Shown one piece after another: positions 46,026 through 54,659 of a stretch of 64,000 nt of DNA. This stretch comes from Paenibacillus contaminans (GTDB taxonomy: Bacteria; Bacillota; Bacilli; Paenibacillales; NBRC-103111). The position numbers were made by a program, and so were the translations under genes. Numbering within the stretch: position 1 is the first letter of the stretch; each line of letters begins with the position of its first letter. The notes under the pieces are model-generated. The model searched no databases and was not told where the DNA came from. It was given only the letters and a program-made list of their open reading frames with translations. The stretch spans positions 62,001-126,000 of the forward strand of contig NZ_QMFB01000006.1 in assembly GCF_003285015.1 (NCBI RefSeq), given 5' to 3'.

Positions 46026-46151
46026 AGTTTATTCCTTTCTTCGAAATTTTATCAAATTGGATTCGAAATTATGTTATTCGGCGCCTTTGGAGCTGTCACA
46101 CTACTAGTATACAAGATGAAGGTTGGTGCGTATCAACGATATGGCATCACG

Positions 46152-46189
46152 CCAATAAACCGTTCGGCCGCTGCCGAACGGTTTATTGG
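46152..46189. terminator. Perfect 16-bp inverted repeat, probable bidirectional terminator
   Basis: Two 16-bp arms (46152-46167 and 46174-46189) pair perfectly around CCGCTG. The distal part of each arm is rich in A/T, so it can work as a terminator for the minus-strand gene that ends at 46248 and as a barrier in the other direction. Confidence 0.6.
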
Positions 46190-46247
46190 TTTATCAGACT
46201 TCCATGCCGTTTCGTGCCGAGTCGAAACGAGCTTTTTATGACGATGC

Positions 46248-46523
46248 TTAACGTAGGAGTTCATTCGGTATAACATCCGGAGCGATGCCGCTCAGCTCGT
46301 CGTAAGAACTGTTAAGTACTTCGCCTTCGGGAAGTTCACGCTTTTTCCGAACCGTACCGGGAGTTGAGGGGCCGGCGCTCTTCACGATCACCTTCACATT
46401 CCCGGCCGGGGTCTGTTTAGGAGGCGGGCTTGCTTTGGGAGTCGATTTTACGTTCGGAATTTGTCGTGGATAGAACGGTTTTGCCTGCGAGTCCGCGTGT
46501 GCGGCCGGCTTCCAGATTTTCAT
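46248..46523 (-). CDS. Small proline- and lysine-rich hypothetical protein
   Basis: A 91-aa soluble protein, probably unstructured in the middle (STPKASPPPKQTPAG), with an acidic tail (PEGEVLNSSYDELSGIAPDV). ATG 46523 follows AGGGGGA six bases upstream. The open frame continues upstream to 46646 without support. It is divergent from the MFS gene. No family is recognised. Confidence 0.55.
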   Translation of the reverse strand: MKIWKPAAHADSQAKPFYPRQIPNVKSTPKASPPPKQTPAGNVKVIVKSAGPSTPGTVRKKRELPEGEVLNSSYDELSGIAPDVIPNELLR

Positions 46524-46701
46524 TGGAGTTCCCCCTAAATATAGCTTTAATAACGTATTCAGATGTCGAACACGGGGTCCCGCGATGATCAAAAATGGAT
46601 GAACGGCCAATGGACGAAATAAACTTGTCATTCCGTGCCGCTGCATTTTGGTTTATGATAAATAGACCATACGAACCTAGAATCGATTGAGGTGAATGAT
46701 T

Positions 46702-48078
46702 GTGACTACCGCACCTTCCCGGGGTATGAAAAGAACGGAATTGCTGCTCATATCCGCCGTAGCTTTAGGCACGCTGTTAAATCCGCTTAATACGACGATG
46801 ATTTCGGTCGCCTTGACCCGGCTGCAGGAAAGCTTCGAGCTGACCTTCGCCGACGTTTCGTGGCTGATTTCCACTTATTATCTCGCGAGCGCCATCGGTC
46901 AGCCGGTCATGGGCAAATGGAGCGATTTGTTCGGCCGCAAACGGGTGTTTATGATGGGGTTGCTGCTGGTTACGCTTGCTTCCTGTCTTGCGCCGTTATC
47001 GCCGAGCTTCGGCTGGCTGATTGCATTTCGCGTTATCCAGGCATTCGGAAGCTCCGCTTTGTTTCCGTCCGGGATGGGAATCATCCGCAGTCAAATTACG
47101 TCCAACCAGGCGAGAGCGCTGGGCGTTTTATCCGTCTTCTCCAGCACTTCCGCCGCATTCGGACCTACGCTCGGCGGTTTGCTCGTTCATTACGGAGACT
47201 GGCCGCTAATCTTTTTGTTTAATTTTCCTTTTATTCTGGGCTCCTTCTTGCTGGCATGGAAAGTATTTCCGCGCGATCCGAAACGGAGCGGCAGCTTGTC
47301 GGACATGGATTGGACCGGCGTGGCGTTATTTTCATCGGCGATTTTCATGTGGCTGTTGTTTTTGCTTTCCATTAAGGATGGCTTCAGCTTGTGGATGCTG
47401 GCGGTCAGCACGGTACTAACCGTCGTGTTATACCGCTTCGAGCTCGGCAAAAAGCGGCCGTTCATCGATGTCGCCTTCCTGCGGAAAAACGGGAAGGTTA
47501 CGATGATCTACTTGCAGTTCATTTTGATGAATCTTGTTTTCTACTCGATCATGTTCGGAATGCCTTCATATCTGCAACAAGTACGTTTATTGGATGCGGA
47601 GCATACCGGGCTCGTCATGCTTTCGGTTGCAGGCTTCAGCGTCGTCATTACGCCGCTTGCCAGCCGCTGGATCGACCGGCGCGGTCCGAAGCCGGCTCTT
47701 CTCCTCGGAACGTCAACCGTCATCCTGGGTACTTTGCTGCTGCTGATCATACAAGGCCAGACGAGCGCAGCGGTTATTTTTCTGGTGCTTTCAGTGTCGG
47801 GCATCAGCTACGGCTTCAATAATTTAGGGATGCAAACGGCTTTGTACGAGTTCGTCGCCAAGGAAGAAACCGGGATCGCCTCCGGGCTGTTTATGACCTC
47901 GCGTTTTATCGGCACGATTTTGTCGTCCAGTCTGCTTACCATGCTGTTCGGCTCCAATATCACGACCTCCCATTTGCACGGTATGGCTTGGGTTTGTGCA
48001 GCGATCGGCGTTATTATTTTGTTTTTGACGGTGCGTTTGCCGGACTCCAGACGGACAGTCGTACCGCAAAGGGATTAG
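46702..48078 (+). CDS. MFS drug:H+ antiporter, DHA2 (EmrB/QacA) type
   Basis: A 458-aa transporter with about 14 predicted helices. Motif A is visible as GKWSDLFGRKRV after WLISTYYLASAIGQPVM; a motif-C-like AFGPTLGGLLVHYGDW follows. DHA2 proteins export drugs, dyes or metabolites by proton antiport. The start is probably GTG 46702, with TTGAGGTGA nine bases upstream; ATG 46696 is too close to that site. No regulator gene is adjacent except the small divergent protein. Confidence 0.87.
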   Translation: MTTAPSRGMKRTELLLISAVALGTLLNPLNTTMISVALTRLQESFELTFADVSWLISTYYLASAIGQPVMGKWSDLFGRKRVFMMGLLLVTLASCLAPLSPSFGWLIAFRVIQAFGSSALFPSGMGIIRSQITSNQARALGVLSVFSSTSAAFGPTLGGLLVHYGDWPLIFLFNFPFILGSFLLAWKVFPRDPKRSGSLSDMDWTGVALFSSAIFMWLLFLLSIKDGFSLWMLAVSTVLTVVLYRFELGKKRPFIDVAFLRKNGKVTMIYLQFILMNLVFYSIMFGMPSYLQQVRLLDAEHTGLVMLSVAGFSVVITPLASRWIDRRGPKPALLLGTSTVILGTLLLLIIQGQTSAAVIFLVLSVSGISYGFNNLGMQTALYEFVAKEETGIASGLFMTSRFIGTILSSSLLTMLFGSNITTSHLHGMAWVCAAIGVIILFLTVRLPDSRRTVVPQRD

Positions 48079-48145
48079 GACGCAGGAGCTGCGGCGGTTA
48101 CATAAAAGCACAGTTAATAACAGTAAAACAACGTAATTGAAGAAA

Positions 48146-48176
48146 GGCTGTCTCCCGTCGGGGGGCGGCTTTTTTT
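48146..48176 (+). terminator. Terminator after the MFS gene
   Basis: GCTGTCTCCC and GGGGGGCGGC pair with three G-U pairs around GTCG and run into TTTTTTT. Confidence 0.7.
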
Positions 48177-48332
48177 CTAATCATAAACCGACGGTTCTTA
48201 CGAGGCACAACAGCACCGGAACCTTGCTTTTTGATGCGGTCAACGGATTGATGAAGACCTGGATACGAAAGCTAACACGGTTATCGTAATGGTTATTCAC
48301 GTACCATGTGCTTAGTGGAAAAAAACCTTATT

Positions 48333-48495
48333 GTTCATGAGGCTGTCCTCACTATTTCACCGGTAAAATGCTCCTTCTGTCCCGATAGTGGGGCAAACAC
48401 CACTATCAATTTCGTTTGCCTCACTAATAATTGCGTTTGCCTCATGAACTCACCAAAATACGGTTTTCTGTTAGAAAGAGTGAGGTTTTTCTAAC
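48333..48495. repeat. Nest of inverted and direct repeats
   Basis: GTTCATGAGGC (48333-48343) pairs perfectly with GCCTCATGAAC (48439-48449). Inside, GATAGTGG (48384-48391) pairs with CCACTATC (48400-48407), and CGTTTGCCTCA occurs twice (48413 and 48434). Just right, GTTAGAAA (48470-48477) pairs with TTTCTAAC (48488-48495). It resembles a miniature mobile element or a structured RNA; no coding frame explains it. Confidence 0.65.
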
Positions 48496-48745
48496 TAATA
48501 GTAAACTTTTCCTTAATATGCCCCAAAACATGGGCTTTCGGCGAGAGATAGCGAGGCTTGTCTTACTGCAATGCCTTTTCCTTACGGGCAGTGAATCGTA
48601 GATCATGGTCAGCCTGCTAGGCTGCTTTCTACAAGAATAGACGGATTGGTTTCTTCATAGCCGGCATTGTGCCAGGCACGGCGAACGGCTCCCTTACAAG
48701 CATCCAAAAACCGGAAAATAGGTATTGACTGAAGGATGGCAGCGT

Positions 48746-48774
48746 TTTACACTATGCTCAAATACAACTATAAT
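48746..48774 (+). promoter_or_regulatory. Sigma-A promoter of the propeller-like gene
   Basis: TTTACA, 17 bp, TATAAT, about 40 bp upstream of the start codon. A second possible pair (TTGACT at 48725, 17 bp, TACACT) lies just upstream. Confidence 0.6.
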
Positions 48775-48815
48775 ACCTGTATTTAAGAGGTGTATAGGTA
48801 GGAGGAATCTCTGCG

Positions 48816-50618
48816 TTGGGCACTTGTTATGAGGCCGAATATCGTTATGTGGCGATGCCTTGCCGTAATTTTAACATCTTGGGCCATACATCCGTCGTCG
48901 ATCCGCAGGACGGCAAAGAAAAGTATGTGTTGTCCAACTTCGCGCTTGGCGGTACGGGCACGATCATACTGATCGATGCGTTGACGGGAGAAGGGGAATC
49001 TTTCGAGCTTCCCGTCGGAAACGGCGCATGGGGAATCGTAAACTGGCATGATGAGAAGCTGGTTATCGGAACATGCGTGGAGCAGGCTTATTTGCATGTT
49101 TTCGATCTGAAAAGCAGAACTTGGGCGGAACCGCTCAAGTCGTTTGGCGAAGAGTATTTTTGGCAAATGACACTTGGCTCCGACGATAAGGTTTATGGCG
49201 GAACTTATCCCGGCTGCTCGCTTATGCAATACGATCCGGCAACACATACGCTGAAAAATCTCGGCAAAGTATCCGGCAACGAGAAAAATTTATACAGCCG
49301 CCCCGTATGGGGAGAAGCGCCGGGCTACATATTCGTCTCCTTCGGATTCGATACGAACGGATTGAAGGCTTACCGTATCGAAGACGGCATTTTTTCGGAC
49401 TTCGGCGAACCCGGCGCGACGATCAAAGAGATCAACGAACAATTTATTTGTACGGAAGCGAATGGCGTCATGGCATTTTATCATCCGCAAACGCTCGAGC
49501 CGCTCGAAGCCGGCGGACTGGAGGGGCGGCTCAGCCCTAAAGAAGTTCTGCTACGTAACGGTCAGAACGTGTCTGTGATCAAGCTGAAAAGCGGAAAATT
49601 GGCGGGTTTCAGGGGACAAGACTATTTCATTGCGGATGCGCCTGCCGCCGAATCGGACTGCGAGAAGCCGATCGACATCGAATTGAGAAAGATTCCGGCC
49701 GAGGCGCCCGTTACCGAAATATTTGCGCTTGTACCTGACGGCAGAGGCCAAATATGGGGAGCGAGCGGTTTCGGTCAAACGATTTTCAGCTGCAATCCGG
49801 AAAACGGACAATATTGGAATTCTTCGTCGGTTTCCAATCACGGCGGCGAAGTGTACGGTATGGTGTTTGTCGGCGAGCGGTTATTTATGTCGGCATACGC
49901 CGGCGGAGATCATATCGTTTATGATCCGGCGGAGGAATGGGATCAAGTGAACAATGTGAATCCGCAAACGCTTCGTTCCGTAAAACCGGATTTGATCCGG
50001 CCGGAAGGAAGAAGCGTCATCGGACCGGACGGCGCCATATGGACAGGATGGTCTGCGAAATACGGGACGTACAGAGGAGGATTGTCCCGCTTGGATCCCG
50101 AAACGATGGAAGTGGAAAGCTGGTACGACCCGATTCCGGAGCAGCAGGTAGCGGGGGTGGCTGCTGACGGCGAGTATGTGTATTTTACGACCAACGGCGG
50201 CGCTAGCGGACTTGCCTTCCGCAAAGATATCGGCTGCCGGTTCGGTATATGGAAGCCCGGCGAAGGTCTGGTGCATCAGGTCGAGCTTCCCGAAGGCGAA
50301 CAAACCGGATATGGCATCGCTGCCGGTAACGGAATAGTCGCTCTTGCCGTCGGGAAAGAAATACGCTTGTTCGATGTTGCCGCGAAATCGTTTGGCCACA
50401 CTATACCTACACAAACGGAATGCAACTGGATCGTCAAGCTGGATGACCGGAAAATTGGGGCATTTTGCGGGAAGGAGCTTCTCGAAATCGATGTGATGAC
50501 CGGAGAGGCCTCTTTAATCGCCGGTCTGCCAGGCAAGATTCGCTGCGCGACCGTTACGGAATCCGGAGATATTTATTTCTCGGTCCAAACTTCTTTATAC
50601 GCACTGCATAAAAAGTGA
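48816..50618 (+). CDS. Unrecognised 600-aa propeller-like protein
   Basis: The sequence is a series of short beta-strand repeats with Gly/Asp turns and aromatic residues (for example KVYGGTYPGCSLMQYDP, GQIWGASGFGQTIFSCNP, EYVYFTTNGGASG), which fits a beta-propeller. There is no signal peptide or membrane helix, so it is cytoplasmic. I cannot assign a function; lyase or sugar-binding roles are known for similar folds. TTG 48816 is the best start, with AGGAGG about 11 bases upstream. It has its own promoter and a strong terminator, so it is a single-gene unit. Confidence 0.78.
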   Translation: MGTCYEAEYRYVAMPCRNFNILGHTSVVDPQDGKEKYVLSNFALGGTGTIILIDALTGEGESFELPVGNGAWGIVNWHDEKLVIGTCVEQAYLHVFDLKSRTWAEPLKSFGEEYFWQMTLGSDDKVYGGTYPGCSLMQYDPATHTLKNLGKVSGNEKNLYSRPVWGEAPGYIFVSFGFDTNGLKAYRIEDGIFSDFGEPGATIKEINEQFICTEANGVMAFYHPQTLEPLEAGGLEGRLSPKEVLLRNGQNVSVIKLKSGKLAGFRGQDYFIADAPAAESDCEKPIDIELRKIPAEAPVTEIFALVPDGRGQIWGASGFGQTIFSCNPENGQYWNSSSVSNHGGEVYGMVFVGERLFMSAYAGGDHIVYDPAEEWDQVNNVNPQTLRSVKPDLIRPEGRSVIGPDGAIWTGWSAKYGTYRGGLSRLDPETMEVESWYDPIPEQQVAGVAADGEYVYFTTNGGASGLAFRKDIGCRFGIWKPGEGLVHQVELPEGEQTGYGIAAGNGIVALAVGKEIRLFDVAAKSFGHTIPTQTECNWIVKLDDRKIGAFCGKELLEIDVMTGEASLIAGLPGKIRCATVTESGDIYFSVQTSLYALHKK

Positions 50619-50625
50619 TTTCGTA

Positions 50626-50666
50626 GAAACGAACGTACCCAGGTTAGGGTGCTTCGTTTCTTTTTT
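50626..50666 (+). terminator. Strong terminator after the propeller-like gene
   Basis: GAAACGAA and the nearby ACCC arm pair with GGGT and TTCGTTTC, followed by six T residues. Confidence 0.85.
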
Positions 50667-50696
50667 AATATAAGTTTTTTATATTTTCACTTATCA

Positions 50697-50767
50697 AGTT
50701 TTTACTTAGCGTATGCTTACGAAGACGTTTTTTTCGAAAGCGTTTAGGACGAAGAAGCCGTTTATCC
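50697..50767. repeat. Dispersed hairpin repeat, diverged copy E
   Basis: The core AGCGTATGCTTACGAAGACG and TTCGAAAGCGTTTA match copy D (53528-53564) at most positions, and the end CCGTTTATCC matches copies A and D. Confidence 0.5.
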
Positions 50768-50944
50768 TGGCGGATGAATCGCAGAAACCTGCGCTTGACC
50801 TGAGGAATGGACAGGGTGCTTGTTGAGGAATCGTACAGATGACAATATTGTTTTATCTTCGATCAATAAAATATTATTTCCATTTAATTAACGCCAATCT
50901 ATAATGTCAATATAGTCGTACTAATATCATACGAGGTGAGAAGG

Positions 50945-51952
50945 ATGAACAACGGGAAAAAGCTTCGATGGGGAATTATCGGCTGCGCCGGCATCGCGAT
51001 TCGTTCTGTCATTCCAGGGATTATGCAGTCGCAGACAGGCGAGGTAGCGGCCATTGCCAGCCGCGATGAAGAGAAGGTAAAATCGACGGCCGGCAGCTTG
51101 GGCATTCCAGTCGCTTACAGCAGCTATGAAGCGCTTCTTGAAGACGAATCGATAGATGCGGTATATATCCCATTGCCTAATCATTTGCATAAAGAATGGA
51201 CGATCCGCGCGGCGGAAGCGGGGAAACACGTGCTTTGCGAGAAGCCGTTCGCCCTGAATGCGGCGGAAGCCGAAGAAATGGTCGCCGCCTGCGGGAAAGC
51301 AGGCGTACATTTGGCGGAAGCGTTCATGTATCGCCACCATCCGAGATATGACCGGGTTAAAGAAATTATCGAATCGGGCGAGATCGGAACGATCCGCGGC
51401 ATTCACGGCACATTTACGTTTAATGCGTCCGGGGCAAAGGGAAATGTCCGCTTCCATCGCCATATGGGCGGAGGGGCGCTTTACGATATCGGCTGCTATC
51501 CGTTTTCCGCCGCTCGTTACATATTGGGCAAGGAGCCGGTTGCGGCGACCGTTCAGGCGTTTTTCTCGCCGGAGCATGGAGACGTGGATATGATGGCGTC
51601 GGGTCTTGTCGAGTTCCCGGACAGCATCGGGTTGACCTTCGATTGCGCGATGTGGGCGAGCGGCCGAAATACGCTGGAAATACTCGGGACGGAAGGACGC
51701 ATTTATCTTCCATCCGCTTTTGTAGCCGCGCCGGATCAAGCATCCGCTTTCTCGGTTTTCGTAGGCGGCGAGCAGCGTGAGGAAACGTTCCAGCCCGTCA
51801 ATCAATATGCCCTTCAGGCGGATGATTTCGCTCAAGCCGTATGGGGAGGACAACCTCGATTCGCGCCTGAAGATGCCGTTCACAATATGAAAATATTGGA
51901 TGCCTGCCTGCAGTCTGCCGATCAGCGCATTCGCGTACAATTGGGGGAATAG
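50945..51952 (+). CDS. Gfo/Idh/MocA-family dehydrogenase, second
   Basis: A 335-aa dehydrogenase with a standard Rossmann start (LRWGIIGCAGIAIRSVIPGI), VAAIASRDEEK, and the active-site EKP motif (HVLCEKPFALNA). It is a more typical member than the one at 26.6 kb. The substrate is unknown. ATG 50945 is closest to the AAGG site; the frame is open from GTG 50936. It is followed five bases after its stop by an aldo/keto reductase gene, so both enzymes probably act on the same sugar or polyol. Confidence 0.88.
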   Translation: MNNGKKLRWGIIGCAGIAIRSVIPGIMQSQTGEVAAIASRDEEKVKSTAGSLGIPVAYSSYEALLEDESIDAVYIPLPNHLHKEWTIRAAEAGKHVLCEKPFALNAAEAEEMVAACGKAGVHLAEAFMYRHHPRYDRVKEIIESGEIGTIRGIHGTFTFNASGAKGNVRFHRHMGGGALYDIGCYPFSAARYILGKEPVAATVQAFFSPEHGDVDMMASGLVEFPDSIGLTFDCAMWASGRNTLEILGTEGRIYLPSAFVAAPDQASAFSVFVGGEQREETFQPVNQYALQADDFAQAVWGGQPRFAPEDAVHNMKILDACLQSADQRIRVQLGE

Positions 51953-51957
51953 GACAA

Positions 51958-52890
51958 ATGAATGCAATTACCATTGCGGGACTCGATAAGAAGGTTACCC
52001 AGCTCATCATGGGTACCGACTATTACAAGCCGGAAATTCAGGAGAAGGTAAACGGACTGCTTGATTTATATATCGGGATCGGCGGCAATACGTTGGACAC
52101 CGCATATGGCTACGGCGGGGGGCTTAGCGAGATAGCGATCGGCAATTGGATGGCCGATCGCGGCAACCGGAACGATATCGTCATTTTGACGAAAGGCGCG
52201 CATCATGACGCGAACGGGCCGCGGGTCAACAAAGCGTGCATCGACCACGATTTGGCGATAAGCCTAGAGCGTTTGCGGACGGACTACGTCGATTTATACG
52301 CTCTCCATCGAGACGATCCGGAGATGCCGGTCGGCGTTATACTGGAAGCGTTAAACGAGCATATCGAAGCCGGCCGCATTCGGGCGATCGGCGGCTCCAA
52401 CTGGTCGCACGAGAGGCTTCAGGAAGCGAACGATTACGCGGCTAAGAACGGTCTTGTAGGCTTCAGCTTCAGCAGTCCGAACTTAAGCCTGGCGAAAGCG
52501 AAAGAACCGTATTGGCCGGGATGCGTTTCCGTCGACGAAGAAGCCTGCCGCTGGCATGAAGCGACCCAGCTTCCGCTCTTGTCCTGGTCGTCGCAAGCAC
52601 GGGGCTTCTTTACAGGCCGTTTTACGCGCGATAACTTGGAGAATACGGATCTGGTCCGCGTCTTTTATAACGACGCCAACTGGGAGCGCTTTGACCGTGC
52701 CGAGCGGATGGCCCGCGACAAAGGATTAACGACGATTCAAATCGCGCTCGCATATGTTTTGAATCAGCTATTCCCGTCGGCAGCGCTGATCGGTCCGCAA
52801 AATCAGGAAGAAATGGACTCCTGCAAAGTGGGGGCGGACGTGCGGTTAACGAAAGAAGAGCTCGCATGGCTGGATTTGTCGGCCGATTAG
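51958..52890 (+). CDS. Aldo/keto reductase
   Basis: A 310-aa TIM-barrel NADPH-dependent reductase. Catalytic residues are visible: Asp and Tyr in LDTAYGYGGG, Lys in ILTKGAHH, His in LYALHRDDP. The C-terminal cofactor region (AALIGPQNQEEMDSC) follows the usual pattern. It is cotranscribed with the preceding dehydrogenase (5-bp gap). A bidirectional terminator lies after the stop. Confidence 0.9.
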   Translation: MNAITIAGLDKKVTQLIMGTDYYKPEIQEKVNGLLDLYIGIGGNTLDTAYGYGGGLSEIAIGNWMADRGNRNDIVILTKGAHHDANGPRVNKACIDHDLAISLERLRTDYVDLYALHRDDPEMPVGVILEALNEHIEAGRIRAIGGSNWSHERLQEANDYAAKNGLVGFSFSSPNLSLAKAKEPYWPGCVSVDEEACRWHEATQLPLLSWSSQARGFFTGRFTRDNLENTDLVRVFYNDANWERFDRAERMARDKGLTTIQIALAYVLNQLFPSAALIGPQNQEEMDSCKVGADVRLTKEELAWLDLSAD

Positions 52891-52935
52891 GCTTAACGGT
52901 TATTCGTACGGCTAAGCGGCCATGCAGCTGAAGAT

Positions 52936-52985
52936 AAAAAAGAACCTTCATGACCACGATAGAAGTGGAAATGAAGGTTCTTTTG
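52936..52985. terminator. Bidirectional terminator after the aldo/keto reductase
   Basis: AAGAACCTTCAT and ATGAAGGTTCTT form a perfect 12-bp stem with an inner CCAC/GTGG pair; an A-run precedes and a T-run follows. Confidence 0.9.
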
Positions 52986-53029
52986 TAAAGTCGCAGAAAG
53001 TAAATCCTCCGTTGATTGTTCGACTTCTC

Positions 53030-53071
53030 GGTAAACGCGCGCGTCCTTAAGGACGGCGTAGCCGGTTATCC
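53030..53071. repeat. Dispersed hairpin repeat, copy C
   Basis: GGTAAACGCGCGC, the perfect palindrome GTCCTTAAGGAC (53043-53054), then GGCGTAGCCGGTTATCCTTG. It is the clearest member of the family. Confidence 0.75.
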
Positions 53072-53148
53072 TTGTGATATCAACGAATCTATTTGTTTTA
53101 CATTTCATCGATACACATACCTGTCCATAAAACTCTTCAATATGCGTA

Positions 53149-53371
53149 GTCCGAAATAGCCGACTTGGAGCAAGAAGTCGAGGTTGGCCTTACGCTGGAG
53201 TCAGATTTTGCCGGCTTAGAAGACCGATTTGCCGGTGTGCCGAGCAAAATACCCGCTGTAAACAGGCGTTTTCGGATTGCAGACGGGGAAAGCAAGCCGA
53301 GCTCGATTCCAAGTGGGTAAAACGTGACTGCAGCGCATGCAATCGACGAGCGAGAAGGGGCAAGTAGCAGG
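53149..53371. repeat. 223-bp repeat block, copy 2
   Basis: It is colinear with 39324-39546 without insertions or deletions, about 76% identical. The best-conserved parts are CTTACGCTGGAGT, GTGCCGAGCAAAATACCCGC and CCAAGTGGG. Its terminal inverted repeats are weaker than in copy 1, and the minus-strand frame open in copy 1 has two stops here, so it is the more decayed copy. Confidence 0.75.
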
Positions 53372-53434
53372 GAATACCGGCTGTGGCCGTCTAATACCCA
53401 TTGCGACGTCAACGACAAACGTATATCGAACGCC

Positions 53435-53460
53435 AAAGCCGCCGCAAGGCGGTTTATTTA
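53435..53460 (+). terminator. Short terminator-like hairpin between repeat block and copy D
   Basis: AAGCCGCC and GGCGGTTT pair around GCAA (one G-U), followed by ATTTA. It holds the same relative place as the terminator at 39762. Confidence 0.5.
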
Positions 53461-53508
53461 AATACGCGGAATTTTATATGTTTCACGTATCAAGTGCTTA
53501 TATTCGAT

Positions 53509-53567
53509 GGTAAACGCGCGCGTCCCAGCTTATGCTTACAAGTCGCTTTCTTCGATAGCGTTTATCC
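53509..53567. repeat. Dispersed hairpin repeat, copy D
   Basis: GGTAAACGCGCGCGTCC as in copy C, then a core shared with copy E (AGCTTATGCTTACAAGTCGC, TTCGATAGCGTTTATCC). The outer GTAAAC and GTTTAT are inverted. Confidence 0.65.
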
Positions 53568-53671
53568 TTGTTCAGCGCCGCAAGGGGCGAGGTCCCGCCA
53601 AAAGATCGATAATCAGGATACCTTGTGGCAGCCCGAAATAATACCATGCGGCTCACAGAAATCCCTGAAAA

Positions 53672-53699
53672 TAAAAAAAACACCTGATGACGGTGTTGA
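53672..53699 (-). terminator. Orphan minus-strand terminator
   Basis: AACACC and GGTGTT pair and, read on the minus strand, run into eight T residues. No minus-strand gene lies upstream of it, so it may block antisense transcription coming from the right or be a relic. Confidence 0.5.
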
Positions 53700-53855
53700 G
53701 TCTGCGTTAATGGGTGCCAACAAATAGAGATGCCTCTTCCTAGCTCCTTATAATAGTAGTATAAACGACGGATGATTATAAGTCTACACTTTTTGTAAAT
53801 TTTGCTATATGTTTATTGATGCCGGCCGGCAAAATAGTATGGAGGTGGCGCTAAT

Positions 53856-54647
53856 TTGTTTCCTAATGTAACTTTGCATCCGGAGTGGTTGAGAGCGCAG
53901 TCGAAGGAATGGTGCAACGAGCTGGCTGCGCAGACGGGCCGCTACGCTTATCCGTGGACGTTTACGTCAGAAGGGACTGCGGCTGAAGACGTTTTTAAAG
54001 AGGAGCTTGCAAAGCTTATACGCGGCAAAGTGCTCGATGTCGGCTGCGGTCATGGGGAGTTTACAAATTTATGGGCGGATCGGGCCGAAGAAGTGGTCGG
54101 GTTCGATACTACCGAAGGCTTTCTTGCGACGGCAAACGCAAATAAAAAAACGAACGTCCGGTTCGTTCTTGGAAACACGAAAGACGGAATGCCTTTCGGG
54201 AATGGCGAATTCGACGTCGCTTATACGAAAAAAGGGCCGACCAGCTGGTACCCCGAGGCGGGGAGAATAGTCAAAGCGGGCGGAGACGTCCTGTCCTTGC
54301 ATCCGGGAGACGGGAACGGCGAGGGCGGAGAGCTTGGCGTTTATTTTCCCGGATTGTTTCCGCCGCCGGCCAAAGGGACGCCCGTAGGGGATCTCATTCA
54401 ATCGAGACTCTCGGAAAGCGGTCTGAACGTAAAGGTTAACCGCGTTTTGCGCGAGACGGTATATATAAGATCGGCAGAAGATGTGATCGAGCTGCTCTGC
54501 TTCGGTCAGAAGAAACATGTGGCAAAGCAAGTCAGGGACGAAATCATGGACGACGTCCGGGTTCAATTCGACCGCCACTGCAGCGATAAAGGGCTGAAGA
54601 TGACTACTTTTCATTATCTGATCCATGCCAAATCCAAAAACGAATAG
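53856..54647 (+). CDS. SAM-dependent class I methyltransferase
   Basis: A 263-aa methyltransferase with SAM motif I VLDVGCGHGEFTNLWA, acidic VVGFDTTEG and a motif-IV region EFDVAYTKKGPTSWYPE. The substrate is unknown. TTG 53856 has GGAGGT nine bases upstream. It is the first gene of a tight three-gene operon with a kinase-fold and a phosphatase-fold protein (12-bp gap to the next gene). Confidence 0.85.
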   Translation: MFPNVTLHPEWLRAQSKEWCNELAAQTGRYAYPWTFTSEGTAAEDVFKEELAKLIRGKVLDVGCGHGEFTNLWADRAEEVVGFDTTEGFLATANANKKTNVRFVLGNTKDGMPFGNGEFDVAYTKKGPTSWYPEAGRIVKAGGDVLSLHPGDGNGEGGELGVYFPGLFPPPAKGTPVGDLIQSRLSESGLNVKVNRVLRETVYIRSAEDVIELLCFGQKKHVAKQVRDEIMDDVRVQFDRHCSDKGLKMTTFHYLIHAKSKNE

Positions 54648-54659
54648 GAGGCGCCGCCC

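Larger units (their letters stand above)
48079..48815. other. 737-bp gene-free stretch with nested inverted repeats
   Basis: After the terminator at 48146-48176 there is no credible gene. Bases 48333-48495 contain several perfect inverted and direct repeats. The rest up to the promoter at 48746-48774 shows no clear structure. Confidence 0.6.
50619..50944. other. Intergenic region with terminator and hairpin-repeat copy E
   Basis: The terminator of the propeller-like gene is at 50626-50666 and a diverged repeat copy at 50697-50767. The region after that is AT-rich and presumably carries the promoter of the dehydrogenase gene. No gene is visible. Confidence 0.55.
52891..53855. other. 965-bp gene-free stretch with repeat elements
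   Basis: No credible gene. In order it holds the terminator at 52936-52985, hairpin copy C (53030-53071), the 223-bp block copy 2 (53149-53371), a terminator-like hairpin (53435-53460), hairpin copy D (53509-53567) and a minus-strand terminator (53672-53699). The layout repeats that of 39.1-40.1 kb. Confidence 0.7.

Noticed and set aside
48306..48494. 62-codon open frame in the inverted-repeat nest.
   Set aside because: Its composition follows the repeats, it has no ribosome site, and it is best explained as non-coding.
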